Source of the DNA: Mauremys mutica
Lineage: Eukaryota > Chordata > Testudines > Geoemydidae
Assembly: GCF_020497125.1 (NCBI RefSeq)
Contig: NC_059081.1
Location: forward strand, 62,702,768 to 62,766,767
Direction of reading: 5' to 3'
Length of the DNA: 64,000 nt
The notes below the pieces were generated by a model. The model ran no database searches and was not told the origin of the DNA. It worked only from the letters and a program-made list of their open reading frames with translations. Position numbers and translations under genes: made by a program. Shown here piece after piece: positions 1-11,456 of the stretch (positions within the stretch are counted from its first letter, which is position 1; every line of letters begins with the position of its first letter).

Positions 1-2
1 TG

Positions 3-572
3 GAAAATCCCTTAAACATGTTGAAAGGAATACATGAAAACACACTTTATGTTAAAGGGCCTTGCTATACTGATGTTTCACAGTTAATGCCTGTGAACGG
101 TATTGGAACTTTTCACAGGGGAAAATACATTCCAGACCTGATGTGCTGTATGAAAGGGGAAACTGAGGCACACTACCATATTGCTTTCATGGCTAAATGC
201 CAAGAGTCCTGTACTATGAACAACATCAATATCTACATGGGTTTAATGTTAATTGGGTTCAAAACATTGGCCAGAGCTGGTATGGATAAAGTAGCTGTTT
301 TCTTTAGCTCTTGGCAAGATCACATGAAACATATAGGAACCATGCTGCAAAAGCTAATCAAGTTATACCTTGAGTTTGTAAAGAGATTCATTCATGTTAT
401 TGAACATGACTTTGATAAACCATTTCGGTTATACACTGGTACAGCCTCTAGCCCAACACTAGCTGTAGTGAGACAGACCCAAGGAAAGGGGGCTCTTGGG
501 ATGCAGTCAGCGATGTTTTGTCATCCCTTCCTGCATCAATTTTGCGTTGGGGGTGTGACGTTATTGATATAA
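3..572 (+). CDS. Unidentified open frame, 5' incomplete; probable 3' internal end of a retroelement
   Basis: The frame is open from the first bases of the window to a TAA at 570-572. The first ATG is at 18 (184 codons), but no stop lies upstream, so the true start is probably outside the window. This is ordinary mixed-composition sequence, unlike the satellite. The product has several cysteines (a CC pair near residue 43) and a middle section rich in hydrophobic and basic residues. I see no clear transmembrane segment, zinc knuckle or catalytic motif, and I do not recognise the family. The last 19 bases overlap the start of the LTR at 554, and a short G-run (549-553) sits just before it, as a polypurine tract might. 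That position suggests the 3' internal region of a provirus extending left of the window. It could also be a chance open frame. Confidence 0.35.
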   Translation, partial: ENPLNMLKGIHENTLYVKGPCYTDVSQLMPVNGIGTFHRGKYIPDLMCCMKGETEAHYHIAFMAKCQESCTMNNINIYMGLMLIGFKTLARAGMDKVAVFFSSWQDHMKHIGTMLQKLIKLYLEFVKRFIHVIEHDFDKPFRLYTGTASSPTLAVVRQTQGKGALGMQSAMFCHPFLHQFCVGGVTLLI

Positions 573-989
573 ATGGGGACCATATAGAACATGGGTTGCA
601 ACCAAGGTCCTGTAGTGGCACCAAATCCTAAGTAAAGGGGGTCATATAAGGTGTCTAAGACTAGGTTCTGGGTTGCTGGTTATGATTATGCTGTCTGTAT
701 GTCTGTGTATCATTTTGTAGTTGAAGTTATAAGTATTGGCTCTGTAATGTCTATATTTTGTTTTATGCTCTACCTCTGGGAAGTGTCCCAGACAAGCTGA
801 TGTCAGCCCTGCATAGCTGGCTTGATGGCCCATTAAGGGCCATCGGCTACACAATGGACCCATGGAGAGAAGGCAGACACGCCTTGTGACTCAGCAAAGT
901 ATGCAGGGACTGGCCCATGTGACTCCAGGCTCCATTTTGCTGTAAATTTCCACAGTGAAGACAAAGGGATTCTTACACCTGGAAAAGTC

Positions 990-996
990 TATATAT
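990..996 (+). promoter_or_regulatory. TATA-like box in LTR A copy 1
   Basis: TATATAT lies about 250 bp upstream of the AATAAA signal. The equivalent site in copies 2 and 3 reads TATATAAG or TATATAAGG, so this copy carries a substitution at the end of the box. Confidence 0.5.
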
Positions 997-1244
997 GGCT
1001 AATGCCTCATCTCCATCTTGTCTTCAATCCTGCTTCTAACCTCTGGAAGGATTTTGCTACAAACTGAAGCTCTGCACGAAGGACTGTTGACCCATCCCAG
1101 CAGGGGATGTTCCAGAGACTTAATCTAAACCTGCAGTTTACTCCAGCACTGCTGCAAGCCTGAACTAAGAACTTTGCCATTACTGTATGTAATTGATTCC
1201 ATTTAACCAATTCTACCTCTCATTTCCACCTTTTTCCCTTTGTA

Positions 1245-1250
1245 AATAAA
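1245..1250 (+). promoter_or_regulatory. Polyadenylation signal in LTR A copy 1
   Basis: AATAAA is conserved at the same place in all three A copies and lies between the TATA box and the CGTCACA terminus, as expected for the R region of an LTR. Confidence 0.55.
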
Positions 1251-2227
1251 CCTTTAGATTTTAGATTCTAAAGGATTGGCAACAGCGTGATTTGTGGGTA
1301 AGATCTGATGTGTATATTGACCTGGGTCTGGGGCTTGGTCCTTTGGGATCGAGGGAACCGTTTTCTTTTATTGGGGTGTTGGTTTTCATAACCATTCATC
1401 CCCAGGACGAGTGCACTGGTGGTGATGCTGGGAGACTGGAGTGTCTAAGGAAATTGCTTGTGTGACTTGTGGTTAGCCAGTGGGGTGAGACCAAAGTCCT
1501 TTTTGTCTGGCTGGTTTGGCTGGCCTTAGAGGTGGAAAAACCCCAGCCTAGGGCTGTGACTGCCCTGTTTGAGCAATTGGTCCTGATTTGGCACTCTCAG
1601 TTGGGTCCCGCCAGAATCGCTCCGTCACACCCTGCTATCCGCTCCTCTCCGCCAGCCAATCTGCTATCCGCTCTTGTCCGCCAGCCAATCTGCAATCCGC
1701 TCTTGTCCGCCAGCCAATCTGCTATCCGCTCCTCTCCGCCAACCACCCTGCAATCCGCTCCCCTCCGCCAGCCACCCTGCTATCCGCTGCTCTCCGACAG
1801 CCACCCTGCTATCAGCTCCTCTCCGCCAGCCAATCTGCTGTCCGCTCCTCTCCGCCAGCCAATCTGCTGTCCGCTCCTCTCCGCCAGCCAATCTGCTGTC
1901 CGCTCCTCTCCGCCAGCCAATCTGCTGTCTGCTCCTCTCCGCCAGCCAATCTGCTGTCCGCTCCTCTCCGCCAGCCAATCTGCTGTCCGCTCCTCTCCGC
2001 CAGCCAATCTGCTGTCCGCTCCTCTCCGCCTTCCAATCGGCTGTCCGCTCCTCTGCGCCAGCCAATCGGCTGTCCGCTCCTCTGCGCCAGCCAATCGGCT
2101 GTCCGCTCCTCTCCGCCAGCCAAGCTGCTGTCCGCTCCTCTCCGCCAGCCAAGCTGCTGTCCGCTCCTCTCCGCCAGCCAATCTGCTCTCCTCTCCTCTC
2201 CGCCAGCCACCCGGCTATCCGCCCCTC

Positions 2228-5200
2228 TGTCAGCCCATCTGCTATCCGCTCCTGTATTAGCCAATCTGTTAACAGCTCCTCTCCGCCAGCCTCCCTGCTG
2301 TGCGCTCCTCTGCGCCAGCCAATCTGCTGTGCGCTCCTCTGCGCCAGCCAATCTGCTGTCCGCTCCTCTGCGCCAGCCAATCTGCTGTCCGCTCCTCTGC
2401 GCCAGCCAATCTGCTGTCCGCTCCTCTCCGCCAGCCAATCTGCTGTCCGCTCCTCTCCGCCAGCCAATCTGCTGTCCGCTCCTCTGCGTCAGCCAATCTG
2501 CTGTCCGCTCCTCTGCGCCAGCCAATCTGCTGTCCGCTCCTCTCCGCCAGCCAATCTGCTGTCCGCTCCTCTGCGCCAGCCAATCTGCTGTCCGCTCCTC
2601 TCCGCCAGCCAATGTGCAGTCCGCTCCTCTCCGCCAGCCAATCTGCAATCCGCTCCTCTCCGCCAATCACCCTGCTATCCGCTCCCCTCCGCCAGCCAAT
2701 CTGCTATCCGCTCCTCTCCGCCAACCACCGTGCTATCCGCTCCTCTCCCCCAGCCAATCTGCTATCCGCTTCAGCCAATCTGCTGTCCGCTCCTCTGCGC
2801 CAGCCAATCTGTGGTCCGCTCCTCTGCGCCAGGCAATCTGCGGTCCGCTCCTCTGCGCCACGCAATCTGCTGTCCGCTCCTCTGCGACAGCCAATCTGCA
2901 ATCCGCTCCTCTCCGCCAGACAATCTGCAATCCGCTCCTGTCCGCCAGCCAATCTGCAATCCGCTCCTCTCCGCCAACCACCCTGCTATCCGCTCCCGTG
3001 CGCCAACCACCCTGATATCCCCTCCCCTCCGCCAGCCAATCTGCTATCCGCTCCTCTCCGCCAGCCAATCTGCTCTCCTCTCCTCTCCGCCAGCCACCTG
3101 GCTATCCGCCCCTGTGTCAGCCCATCTGCTATCCGCTCCTCTCCGCCAGCCAATCTGCTATCCGCTCCTGTGTCAGCCAATCTGTTATCCACTCCTCTCC
3201 GCCAGCCAATCTGCTATCCGCTCCTCTGCGCCAGCCAATCTGCTATCCGCTCCTCTGCGCCAGCCAATCTCCAATCCGCTCCTCTGCGCCAGCCAATCTG
3301 CAATCCGCTCCTGTCCGCCAGCCAATCTGCAATCCACTCCTCTCCGCCAACCACCCTGCTATCGGCTCCCCTCCGCCAACCACCCTGCTATCCGCTCCCC
3401 TCCGCCAACCACCCTGCTATCCGCTCCTCTCCGCCAACCACCCTGCTATCCGCTCCTCTCCGCCAGCCAATCTGCAATCCGCTCCCCTCCGCCAGCCAAT
3501 CTGCAATCCGCTCCCCTCCGCTAACCACCCTGCTATCCGCTCCCCTCCGCTAGCCAATCTGCTATCCGCTCCCCTCCGCCAGCCAATCTGTTAACAGCTC
3601 CTCTGTGCCAGCCAATCTGTTAACAACTCCTCTCCGCCAGCCAATCTGCTGTCCGCTCCTCTGCGCCAGCCAACCTGCTGTCCGCTCCTCTGCGCCAGCC
3701 AATCGGCTGTCCGCTCCTCTGCGCCAGCCAATCGGCTGTCCGCTCCTCTCCGCCAGCCAAGCTGCTGTCCGCTCCTCTCCGCCAGCCAAGCTGCTGTCCG
3801 CTCCTCTCCGCCAGCCACCCGGCTATCCGCCCCTCTGTCAGCCCATCTGCTATCCTCTCCTTTTTCCCAGCCAATCTGTTAACAGCTCCTCTACGCCAGC
3901 CACCCTGCTGTCCGCTCCTCTGCGCCAGCCAATCTGCTGTCCGCTCCTCTGCGCCAGCCAATCTGCTGTCCGCTCCTCTGCGTCAGCCAATCTGCTGTCC
4001 GCTCCTCTGCGCCAGCCAATCTGCTGTCCGCTCCTCTGCGCCAGCCAATCTGCTGTCCGCTCCTCTGCGCCAGCCAATCTGCGGTCCGCTCCTATGCGCC
4101 AGCCAATCTGCGGTCCGCTCCTCTGCGCCAGGCAATCTGCGGTCCGCTCCTCTGCGCCAGCCAATCTGCTATCCGCTCCTCTGCGCCAGCCAATCTGCTA
4201 TCCGCTCCTCTGCGCCAGCCAATCTGCAATCCGCTCCTGTCCGCCAGCCAATCTGCAATCCGCTCCTCTCCGCCAACCACCCTGATATCCGCTCCCCTCC
4301 GCCAACCACCCTGCTATCCCCTCCCCTCCATCAGCCAATCTGCTATCCGCTCCTCTCCGCTAGCCAATCTGCTCTCCTCTCCTCTCCGCCAGCAACCCGG
4401 CTATCCGCCCCTGTGTCAGCACATCTGCTATCCGCTCCTCTCCGCCAGCCAATCTGCTATCCGCTCCTGTGTCAGCCAATCTGTTATCCACTCCTCTCCG
4501 CCAGCCAATCTGCTATCCGCTCCTCTTTCCCAGCCAATCTGCTATCCGCTCCTCTGCGCCAGCCAATCTGCTATCCGGTCCTCTGCGCCAGCCAATCTGC
4601 TATCCGCTCCTCTGCGCCAGCCAATCTGCTATCCGCTCCCCTCCGCCAGCCAATCTGCAATCCGCTCCCGTCCGCCAGCCAATCTGCAATCCGCTCCTCT
4701 CCGCCAACCACCCTGCTATCCGCTCCCCTCCGCCAACCACCCTGCTATCCGCTCCCCTCCGCCAACCACCCTGCTATCCGCTCCTCTCCGCCAGCCAATC
4801 TGCTATCCGCTCCTCTCTGCCAGCCAATCTGCTCTCCTCTCCGCCAGCCACCCGGCTATCCGCCCCTGTGTCAGCCCATCTGCTATCCGCTCCTCTGCGC
4901 CAGCCAATGTGCTGTCCGCTCCCCTGCGCCAGCCAATCTGCTGTCCGCTCCCCTGTGCCAGCCACCCTGCTGTCCGCTTCTCTCCGCCAGCCACCCTGCT
5001 GTCCGCTCCGCCAGCCACCCTGCTGTCCGCTCCTCTGCGCCAGCCAATCTGCAATCCGCTCTTGTCCGCCAGCCAATCTGCAATCCGCTCCTCTCCGCCA
5101 ACCAATCTGCTATCCGCTCCAGCCAATCTGCTGTCCGCTCCTCTGCACCAGGCAATCTGCGGTACGCTCCTCTGCGCCAGGCAATCTGCGGTCCGCTCCT

Positions 5201-8200
5201 CTGCGCCAGGCAATCTGCGGTCCGCTCCTCTGCGCCAGGCAATCTGCGGTCCGCTCCTCTGCGCCAGCCAATCTGCTATCCGCTCCTCTCCGCCAGCCAA
5301 TCTGCAATCCGCTCCTGTCCGCCAGCCAATCTGCAATCCGCTCCTCTCCGCCAACCACCCTGCTATCCGCTCCTGTCCGCCAACCACCCTGATATCCCCT
5401 CCCCTCCGCCAGCCAATCTGCTATCCGCTCCTCTCCGCCAGCCAATCTGCTATCCGCTCCTCTCCGCCAGCCAATCTGCTCTCCTCTCCTCTCCGCCAGC
5501 CAATCTGCTATCCACCCGGCTATCCGCCCCTGTGTCAGCCCATCTGCTATCCGCTCCTCTCCGCCAGCCAATCTGCTATCCGCTCCTGTGTCAGCCAATC
5601 TGTTATCCACTCCTCTCCGCCAGCCAATCTGCTATCCGCTCCTCTTTCCCAGCCAATCTGCTATCCGCTCCTCTGCGCCAGCCAATCTGCTATCCGCTCC
5701 TCTGCGCCAGCCAATCTCCAATCCGCTCCTCTCCGCCAGCCAATCTGCAATCCGCTCCTGTCCGCCAGCCAATCTGCAATCCACTCCTCTCCGCCAACCA
5801 CCCTGCTATACGCTCCCCTCCGCCAACCACCCTGCTATCCGCTCCCCTCCGCCAACCACCCTGCTATCCGCTCCTCTCCGCCAGCCAATCTGCAATCCGC
5901 TCCCCTCCACCAGCCAATCTGCAATCCGCTCCCCTCCGCTAACCACCCTGCTATCCGCTCCCCTCCGCCAGCCAATCTGTTAACAGCTCCTCTGCGCCAG
6001 CCAATCTGTTAACAGCTCCTCTCCGCCAGCCAATCTGCTGTCCGCTCCTCTGCGCCAGCCAATCTGCTGTCCGCTCCTCTGCGCCAGCCAATCGGCTGTC
6101 CGCTCCTCTGCGCCAGCCAATCGGCTGTCCGCTCCTCTGCGCCATCCACCCTGCTGTCCGCTCCTCTGTGCCAGCCAATCTGCGGTCCGCTCCTATGCGC
6201 CAGGCAATCTGCGGTCCGCTCCTCTGCGCCAGGCAATCTGCTGTCCGCTCCTCTTTCCCAGCCAATCTGCTATCCGCTCCTCTGCGCCAGCCAATCTGCT
6301 ATCCGCTCCTCTGCGCCAGCCAATCTCCAATCCGCTCCTCTCCGCCAGCCAATCTCCAATCCGCTCCTCTCCGCCAGCCAATCTGCAATCCGCTCCTGTC
6401 CGCCAGCCAATCTGAAATCCGCTCCTGTCCGCCAGCCAATCTGCAATCCGCTCCTCTCCGCCAACCACCCTGATATCCGCTCCCCTCCGCCAACCACCCT
6501 GCTATCCCCTCCCCTCCACCAGCCAATCTGCTATCCGCTCCTCTCCGCTAGCCAATCTGCTCTTCTCTCCTCTCCCCCAGCAACCCGGCTATCCGCCCCT
6601 GTGTCAGCCCATCTGCTATCCGCTCCTCTCCGCCAGCCAATCTGCTATCCGCTCCTGTGTCAGCCAATCTGTTATCCACTCCTCTCCGCCAGCCAATCTG
6701 CTATCCGCTCCTCTTTCCCAGCCAATCTGCTATCCGCTCCTCTTTCCCAGCCAATCTGCTATCCGCTCCCCTCCGCCAACCACCCTGCTATCCGCTCCTC
6801 TCCGCCAACCACCCTGCTATCCGCTCCTCTCCGCCAGCCAATCTGCAATCCGCTAACCTCCGCCAGCCAATCTGCAATCCGCTCCCCTCCGCTAACCACC
6901 CTGCTATCCGCTCCCCTCCGCCAGCCAATCTGTTAACAGCTCCTCTGCGCCAGCCAATCTGTTAACAGCTCCTCTCCGCCAGCCAATCTGCTGTCCGCTC
7001 CTCTGCGCCAGCCAATCTGCTGTCCGCTCCCCTGCGCCAGCCAATCGGCTGTCCGCTCCTCTGCGCCAGCCAATCTGCTGTCCGCTCCCCTGCGCCAGCC
7101 ACCCTGCTGTCCGCTCCCCTGCGCCAGCCACCCTGCTGTCCGCTCCTCTGCGCCAGCCAATCTGCTGTCCGCTCCTCTGTGCCAGCCAATCTGCTGTCCG
7201 CTCCTCTGCGCCAGCCAATCTGCTGTCCGCTCCTCTGCGCCAGCCAATCTGCTGTCCGCTCCTCTGCGCCAGCCAATCTGCAATCCGCTCCTCTCCACAA
7301 GCCAATCTGCAGTCCGCTCCCCTCCGCCAGCCACCCTGCTATCCGCTCCTCTCCATCAGCCAATCTGCTATCCGCTCCTCTGCGCCAGCCAAGCTGCTAT
7401 CCGCTCCTCTGCGCCAGCCAATCTGCTATCCGCTCCTCTGCGCCAGCCAATCTGCTATCCGCTCCTCTGCGCCAGCCAATCTGCTATTCGCTCCCCTCCG
7501 CCAGCCAATCTGCAATCCGCTCCCGTCCGCCAGCCAATCTGCAATCCACTCCTCTCCGCCAACCACCCTGCTATCCGCTCCCCTCCGCCAACCACCCTGC
7601 TATCCGCTCCCCTCCGCCAACCACCCTGCTATCCGCTCCTCTCCGCCAGCCAATCTGCTATCCTCTCCGCCAGCCACCCGGCTATCCGCGCCTGTGTCAG
7701 CCCATCTGCTATCCGCTCCTCTGCGCCAGCCAATGTGCTGTCCGCTCCCCTGCGCCAGCCAATCTGCTGTCCGCTCCCCTGCGCCAGCCACCCTGCTGTC
7801 CGCTTCTTTCCGCCAGCCACCCTGCTGTCCGCTCCGCCAGCCACCCTGCTGTCCGCTCCTCTGCGCCAGCCAATCTGCTGTCCGCTCCTCTGCGCCAGCC
7901 AATCTGCAGTCCGCTCCTCTGCGCCAGCCAATCTGCAATCCGCTCCTCTCCACAAGCCAATCTGCAGTCCGCTCCCCTCCGCCAGCCACCCTGCTATCCG
8001 CTCCTCTCCATCAGCCAATCTGCTATCCGCTCCTCTGCGCCAGCCAAGCTGCTATCCGCTCCTCTGCGCCAGCCAATCTGCTATCCGCTCCTCTGCGCCA
8101 GCCAATCTGCTATCCGCTCCTGTCCGCCAGCCAATCTGCAATCCTCTCTTGTCCGCCAACCACCCTGCTATCCGCTCCTCTCCGCCAGCCAATCTGCTAT

Positions 8201-8720
8201 CCGCTCCTCTCCGCCAGCCAATCTGCTATCCGCTCCTCTCCGCCAGCCAATCTGCTATCCGCTCCCCTCCGCCAGCCAATCTGCTATCCGCTGCTCTCCG
8301 CCAGCCACCCTGCTATCCGCTCCTCTAGCCAGGAATTCTCCTAACCGCAACTCTCCGCCAGCCAATCTCCTATCCGCTCCTCTCCGCCAGCCAATCTGCT
8401 ATCCGCTCCTCTCCGCCATCCACCCTGCTATCCTCTCCTCTGTGCCAGCCAATCTGCTGTCCGCTCCTCTCCGCCAGCCAATCTGCTGTCCGCTCCTCTC
8501 CGCCAGACAATGTGCAGTCCGCTCCTCTCCGCCAGCCAATGTGCAGTCCGCTCCTCTCCGCCAGCCAATCTGCAATCCGCTCCTCTCCGCCCACCACCCT
8601 GCTATCCGCTCCCCTCCGCCAGCCAATCTGCTATCCGCTCCCCTCCGCCAGCCAATCTGCTATCCGCTCCCCTCCGCCAGCCAATCTGCTATCCGCTCCT
8701 CTGCGCCAGCCAATCTGTAA
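2228..8720 (+). repeat. Higher-order repeat of about 1.1-1.3 kb within S1
   Basis: The same ordered set of variants recurs: a CCACCCGG or CCACCTGG unit, then a CTGTGTCAGCCCATCTGC unit, then a CTCCTGTGTCAGCCAATCTG unit, with TTAACAGC variants downstream. The CCTGTGTCAG anchor occurs at 3111, 4410, 5529, 6598 and 7691, giving spacings of 1,299, 1,119, 1,069 and 1,093 bp. A related CCCCTCTGTCAG anchor lies near 2228. The unit is therefore about 37-45 monomers long and changes length by gain or loss of whole monomers. Confidence 0.7.
8325..8362 (+). repeat. Rare monomer variant with GAATTC
   Basis: One unit reads AGGAATTCTCCTAACCGCAA instead of the usual sequence and creates an EcoRI site. The same rare variant occurs at 24768-24800 in block S3. 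It is therefore a marker of shared ancestry between two blocks that both lie upstream of a copy of element B. Confidence 0.75.
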
Positions 8721-10254
8721 TCCGCTCCTTTCCGCCATTCACCCTGCTATCCTCTCCTCTCCGCCAGCCTATCTATCTGCTGTCCGCTCCTCTCCGCCAG
8801 CCTATCTATCTGCTGTCCGCTCCTCTCCGCCAGCCACCCTGCCATCCGCTCCTCTCCGCCAGCCACCCTGCCATCCGCTCCTCTCCGCCAGCCACCCTGC
8901 CATTCGCTCCTATCCGCCAGCCACCCTGCCATCCGCTCCTATCCGCCAGCCACCCTGCTATCCGCTTCTCTCCGCCAACCACCCTGCTATCCGCTCCTCT
9001 CCGCCAGCCAATCTGCCATCCGCTCCTCTCCGCCAACCACCCTGCCATCCGCTCCTCTCCGCCAACCACCCTGCCATCCGCTCCTCTCCGCCAACCACCC
9101 TGCTATCCGCTCCCCTCCGCCAACCACCCTGCTATCCGCTCCTCTCCGCCAACCACCCTGCTATCCGCTCCTCTCCGCCAGCCAATCTGCTATCCGCTCC
9201 TCTCCGCCAACCACCCTGCCATCCGCTCCTATCCGCCATCCACCCTGCCATCCGCTCCTCTCTGCCAACCACCCTGCTATCCGCTCCTCTCCGCCAGTCA
9301 ATCTGCTATCCGCTCCTCTCCGCCAACCACCCTGCTATCCGCTGCTCTCCGCCAACCACCCTGCTATCCGCTGCTCTCCGCCAACCGCCCTGCTATCCGC
9401 TCCTCTCCGCCAACCACCTTGCTATCCGCTCCTCTCCGCCAGCCAATCTGCAATCCGCTCCTCTCCGCCAACCACCCTGCTATCCGCTCCTCTCCGCCAG
9501 CCAATCTGCAATCCGCTCCTCTCCGCCAACCACCCTGCTATCCGCTCCTCTCCGCCAGCCAATCTGCTATCCACTCCTCTCCGCTAGCCAATCTGCAGTC
9601 CGCTCCTCTCCGCCATCCAATCTGCTATCCGCTCCTCTCTCATCCAGCCACCCTGCTATCCGCTCCTCTCCGCCAGGCACCCTGCCATCCGCTCCTCTCC
9701 GCCAGCCACCCTGCCATCCGCTCCTCTCCGCCAGCCACCCTGCCATCCGCTCCTATCCGCCAGCCACCCTGCTATCCGCTCCTCTCCGCCAACCACCCTG
9801 CTATCCGCTCCTCTCCGCCAGCCAATCTGCTATTCGCTCCTCTCCGCCAACCACCCTGCTATCCGCTCCTCTCCGCCAACCACCCTGCTATCCGCTCCTC
9901 TCCGCCAACGACCTTGCTATCCGCTCTTCTCCGCCAACCACCCTGCTATCCGCTCCTCTCCTCCAACCATCCTGCTATCCGCTCCTCTCCGCCAGCCAAT
10001 CTGCTATCCGCTCCTCTCTGCCAACCACCCTGCTATCCGCACCTCTCCGCCAACCACCCTGCTATCCGCTCCTCTCCGCCAGCCAATCTGCTATCCGCTC
10101 CTCTCCGCCAACCACCCCGCTCTCCGCTCCTCTCCGCCAGCCACCCCACTATCCGCTCCTGTGTCAGCCAATCTGCTATCCGCTCCTCCCCATCAGCCAC
10201 CCTGCTGTCCGCTCCTGTGTCAGCCAATCTGCTATCCGCTCCTCTCTGCCAGCC

Positions 10255-10471
10255 CCTTAATATCCCTATGTCCCACTTGCCCCAGGCTGAGTTAGCTGAG
10301 CGTAAGTAATTGCAGGCCATTACAGGCCAGCTTGATATCCAGATTACCTTGTTGTTTTGACCTGTTGTATTTGGTAAAGTTTATAGTTGGTATAATGACC
10401 CTACTCTTGTTAGAGGACTGGTGCAGGGGGATGAATATTGACCCCAGGAACTGTCTTCTGGTAACGGTGGT
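10255..10471 (+). other. 217-bp stub joined to LTR B copy 1 (probable internal retroelement remnant)
   Basis: This non-satellite sequence lies between the plus satellite and the TGTCATA start of the LTR. It recurs at 25085 and 53204 with the same left junction (satellite CCAG, then CCCTTA). In all three copies one frame is open through the second half of the stub and ends just inside the LTR at the codons for VINS, then stop. That is compatible with the C-terminal end of a retroelement frame, but the translation matches no family I know. Confidence 0.5.
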
Positions 10472-11248
10472 TGTCATAAACAGTTAGTTAAGGGTTAAGG
10501 TTTTTTTCTACCTGTAAAGGATTAACAAGCAGTACCTGTGAACACATGACCAGAGGACCAATCAGGGACAAGAGATTTTCAAATCTCTGTGGAGGGAAGT
10601 TTTTTTTCTGTTCTTTGTGTTAGAGAGTCTCTCTTGGGAGTTAAGGGAGTCCAGACATCTTAATCAAGTCCTCCCAGGTTTCTGCAATAAATTCTTCTAT
10701 TCAAGCTAGTGAGTATTAGCAAGGAACTAGTATTCTTATACTTTTATTTCTGTATTTGCAATTCTGTGTTTTGCTATAGAATTTCTTTAATTCTGTACTG
10801 TTATTGCTTTTACTGAGAAAGAAAGGAGGGGGGATTCTCTCCAGAGATTGATAAGTTTAGACCCTGTGTATTGCTCCATCTTGGTATTGCAGAGACAGTT
10901 TACTTTCTTTTATTCTTTAATAAATCTTTTCTGCTTAGGACTTGGTTGATCTTTCCTTGGGTGAATTCTCAGGGAAAGGGGAGGAGAAGGAGGAAGGCAT
11001 CCCTCTGTAGTTGGATCCCGGTATGTCTCCTAGGAAAAGGGAGGGGGGAGGAAGCAGGGGGGAATGGTTTATTTCTCCTAGGTGTAAGAAATCCAAGGAT
11101 TTTTGGGAAGGACTGTGTCCCAATACATGTACATTATTGGGTGGTGGCAGCTTTTAACAGATCTAAATTAGGATTTTAGTTTAGGGAAGTCCATGCAGGT
11201 TCACATCTTGGAACCCAACAGCTTTAAGTGGGGAATAAACCTATGACC
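10472..11248 (+). mobile_element. LTR family B, copy 1, at a plus-to-minus orientation switch
   Basis: This 777-bp element begins TGTCATAAACAG and ends TATGACC, an imperfect TGTCATA/TATGACA inverted terminus. AATAAA lies at 10919-10924, so the LTR reads on the plus strand. The start and the ACCAATCAGGGACAAG motif match, from memory, an LTR-type repeat abundant in turtle genomes. I see no target-site duplication: GGTGGT lies to the left and TATGAT to the right. The satellite is in plus orientation before the stub and in minus orientation immediately after the LTR. Copies 2 and 3 are closely similar and have the same arrangement. Confidence 0.75.
10919..10924 (+). promoter_or_regulatory. Polyadenylation signal in LTR B copy 1
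   Basis: AATAAA follows a TTTCTTTTATTCTTT tract and is present at the same place in the other two B copies. Confidence 0.5.
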
Positions 11249-11456
11249 TATGATAGCAGGGTGGCTGACACAGGAGCGGATAGCAGGGTGGCTGGCGGAG
11301 AGGAGCAGATAGCAGGGTGGCTGGCGGAGAGGAGCGGATAGCAGATTGGATGACGGAGAGGAGCGGATAGCAGGGTGGCTGAAACAGGAGCGGATAGCAG
11401 GGTGGCTGGCGGAGAGGAGCGGATAGCACGGTGGCTGACACAGGAGTGGATAGCAG

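Larger units (their letters stand above)
554..1629 (+). mobile_element. LTR family A, copy 1 (probable 3' LTR of a provirus running off the left edge)
   Basis: This 1,076-bp element begins TGTGACG and ends CGTCACA, a 7-bp terminal inverted repeat with the TG...CA ends typical of LTRs. It carries a TATA-like box at 990-996 and AATAAA at 1245-1250, which gives a U3-R-U5 order on the plus strand. Two further copies of almost the same length lie at 40128 and 49748. Those two are flanked on both sides by satellite. This copy has satellite only on its right (CCCTG at 1630-1634), with non-satellite open-frame sequence on its left. It is therefore better read as a 3' LTR than as a solo LTR. A 5-bp duplication, as seen at the other copies, fits ERV class III or Ty3/Gypsy. 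I cannot choose between them. Confidence 0.8.
1630..10254 (+). repeat. Satellite array block S1, plus orientation
   Basis: This block is a head-to-tail tandem array of a 29-bp monomer that starts CTATCCGCTCC and ends CCAGCCAATCTG. The monomer is about 62% GC, with 14 C to 4 G on this strand and two CpG sites. Common variants replace CCAATCTG with CCACCCTG, CTATCC with CTGTCC or CAATCC, and CTCTCCG with CTCTGCG. A 27-bp form carries TGTGTCAG in place of TCTCCGCCAG. CTGTCC and CTGCGCC variants are enriched here compared with the other plus blocks. A run of about seven near-identical units lies at about 1828-2035. No stop codons occur in the monomer, so long open frames on both strands are artefacts. 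The block joins LTR A at 1629 and element B at 10255. Confidence 0.95.

Noticed and set aside
642..1210. Small minus-strand open frames in LTR A (642-863, 1007-1210, and equivalents at 40421 and 50085)
   Set aside because: They lie antisense within the LTR over promoter and R-U5 signals and show no domain. The different copies keep different frames open.
1469..2260. Frame starting in LTR A and running into satellite (also at 41044 and 50663)
   Set aside because: The first 50 or so codons are U5 sequence read through into repeat; the rest is satellite. It begins at a non-ATG codon (GTG) at 1469 and has no support as a gene.
1630..10254. CRISPR array, because the repeat is 29 bp long
   Set aside because: Units are contiguous with no unique spacers, there are no cas genes, and the surrounding LTRs are those of a vertebrate genome.
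10871..11179. Open frame of 102 codons inside LTR B copy 1
   Set aside because: It spans the polyadenylation signal and is disrupted in the closely related copies 2 and 3, so it is a chance frame.
10255..11248. Element B as a simple solo-LTR insertion in the satellite
   Set aside because: There is no target duplication, a non-satellite stub is attached on one side, and the satellite reverses orientation across it in all three copies.
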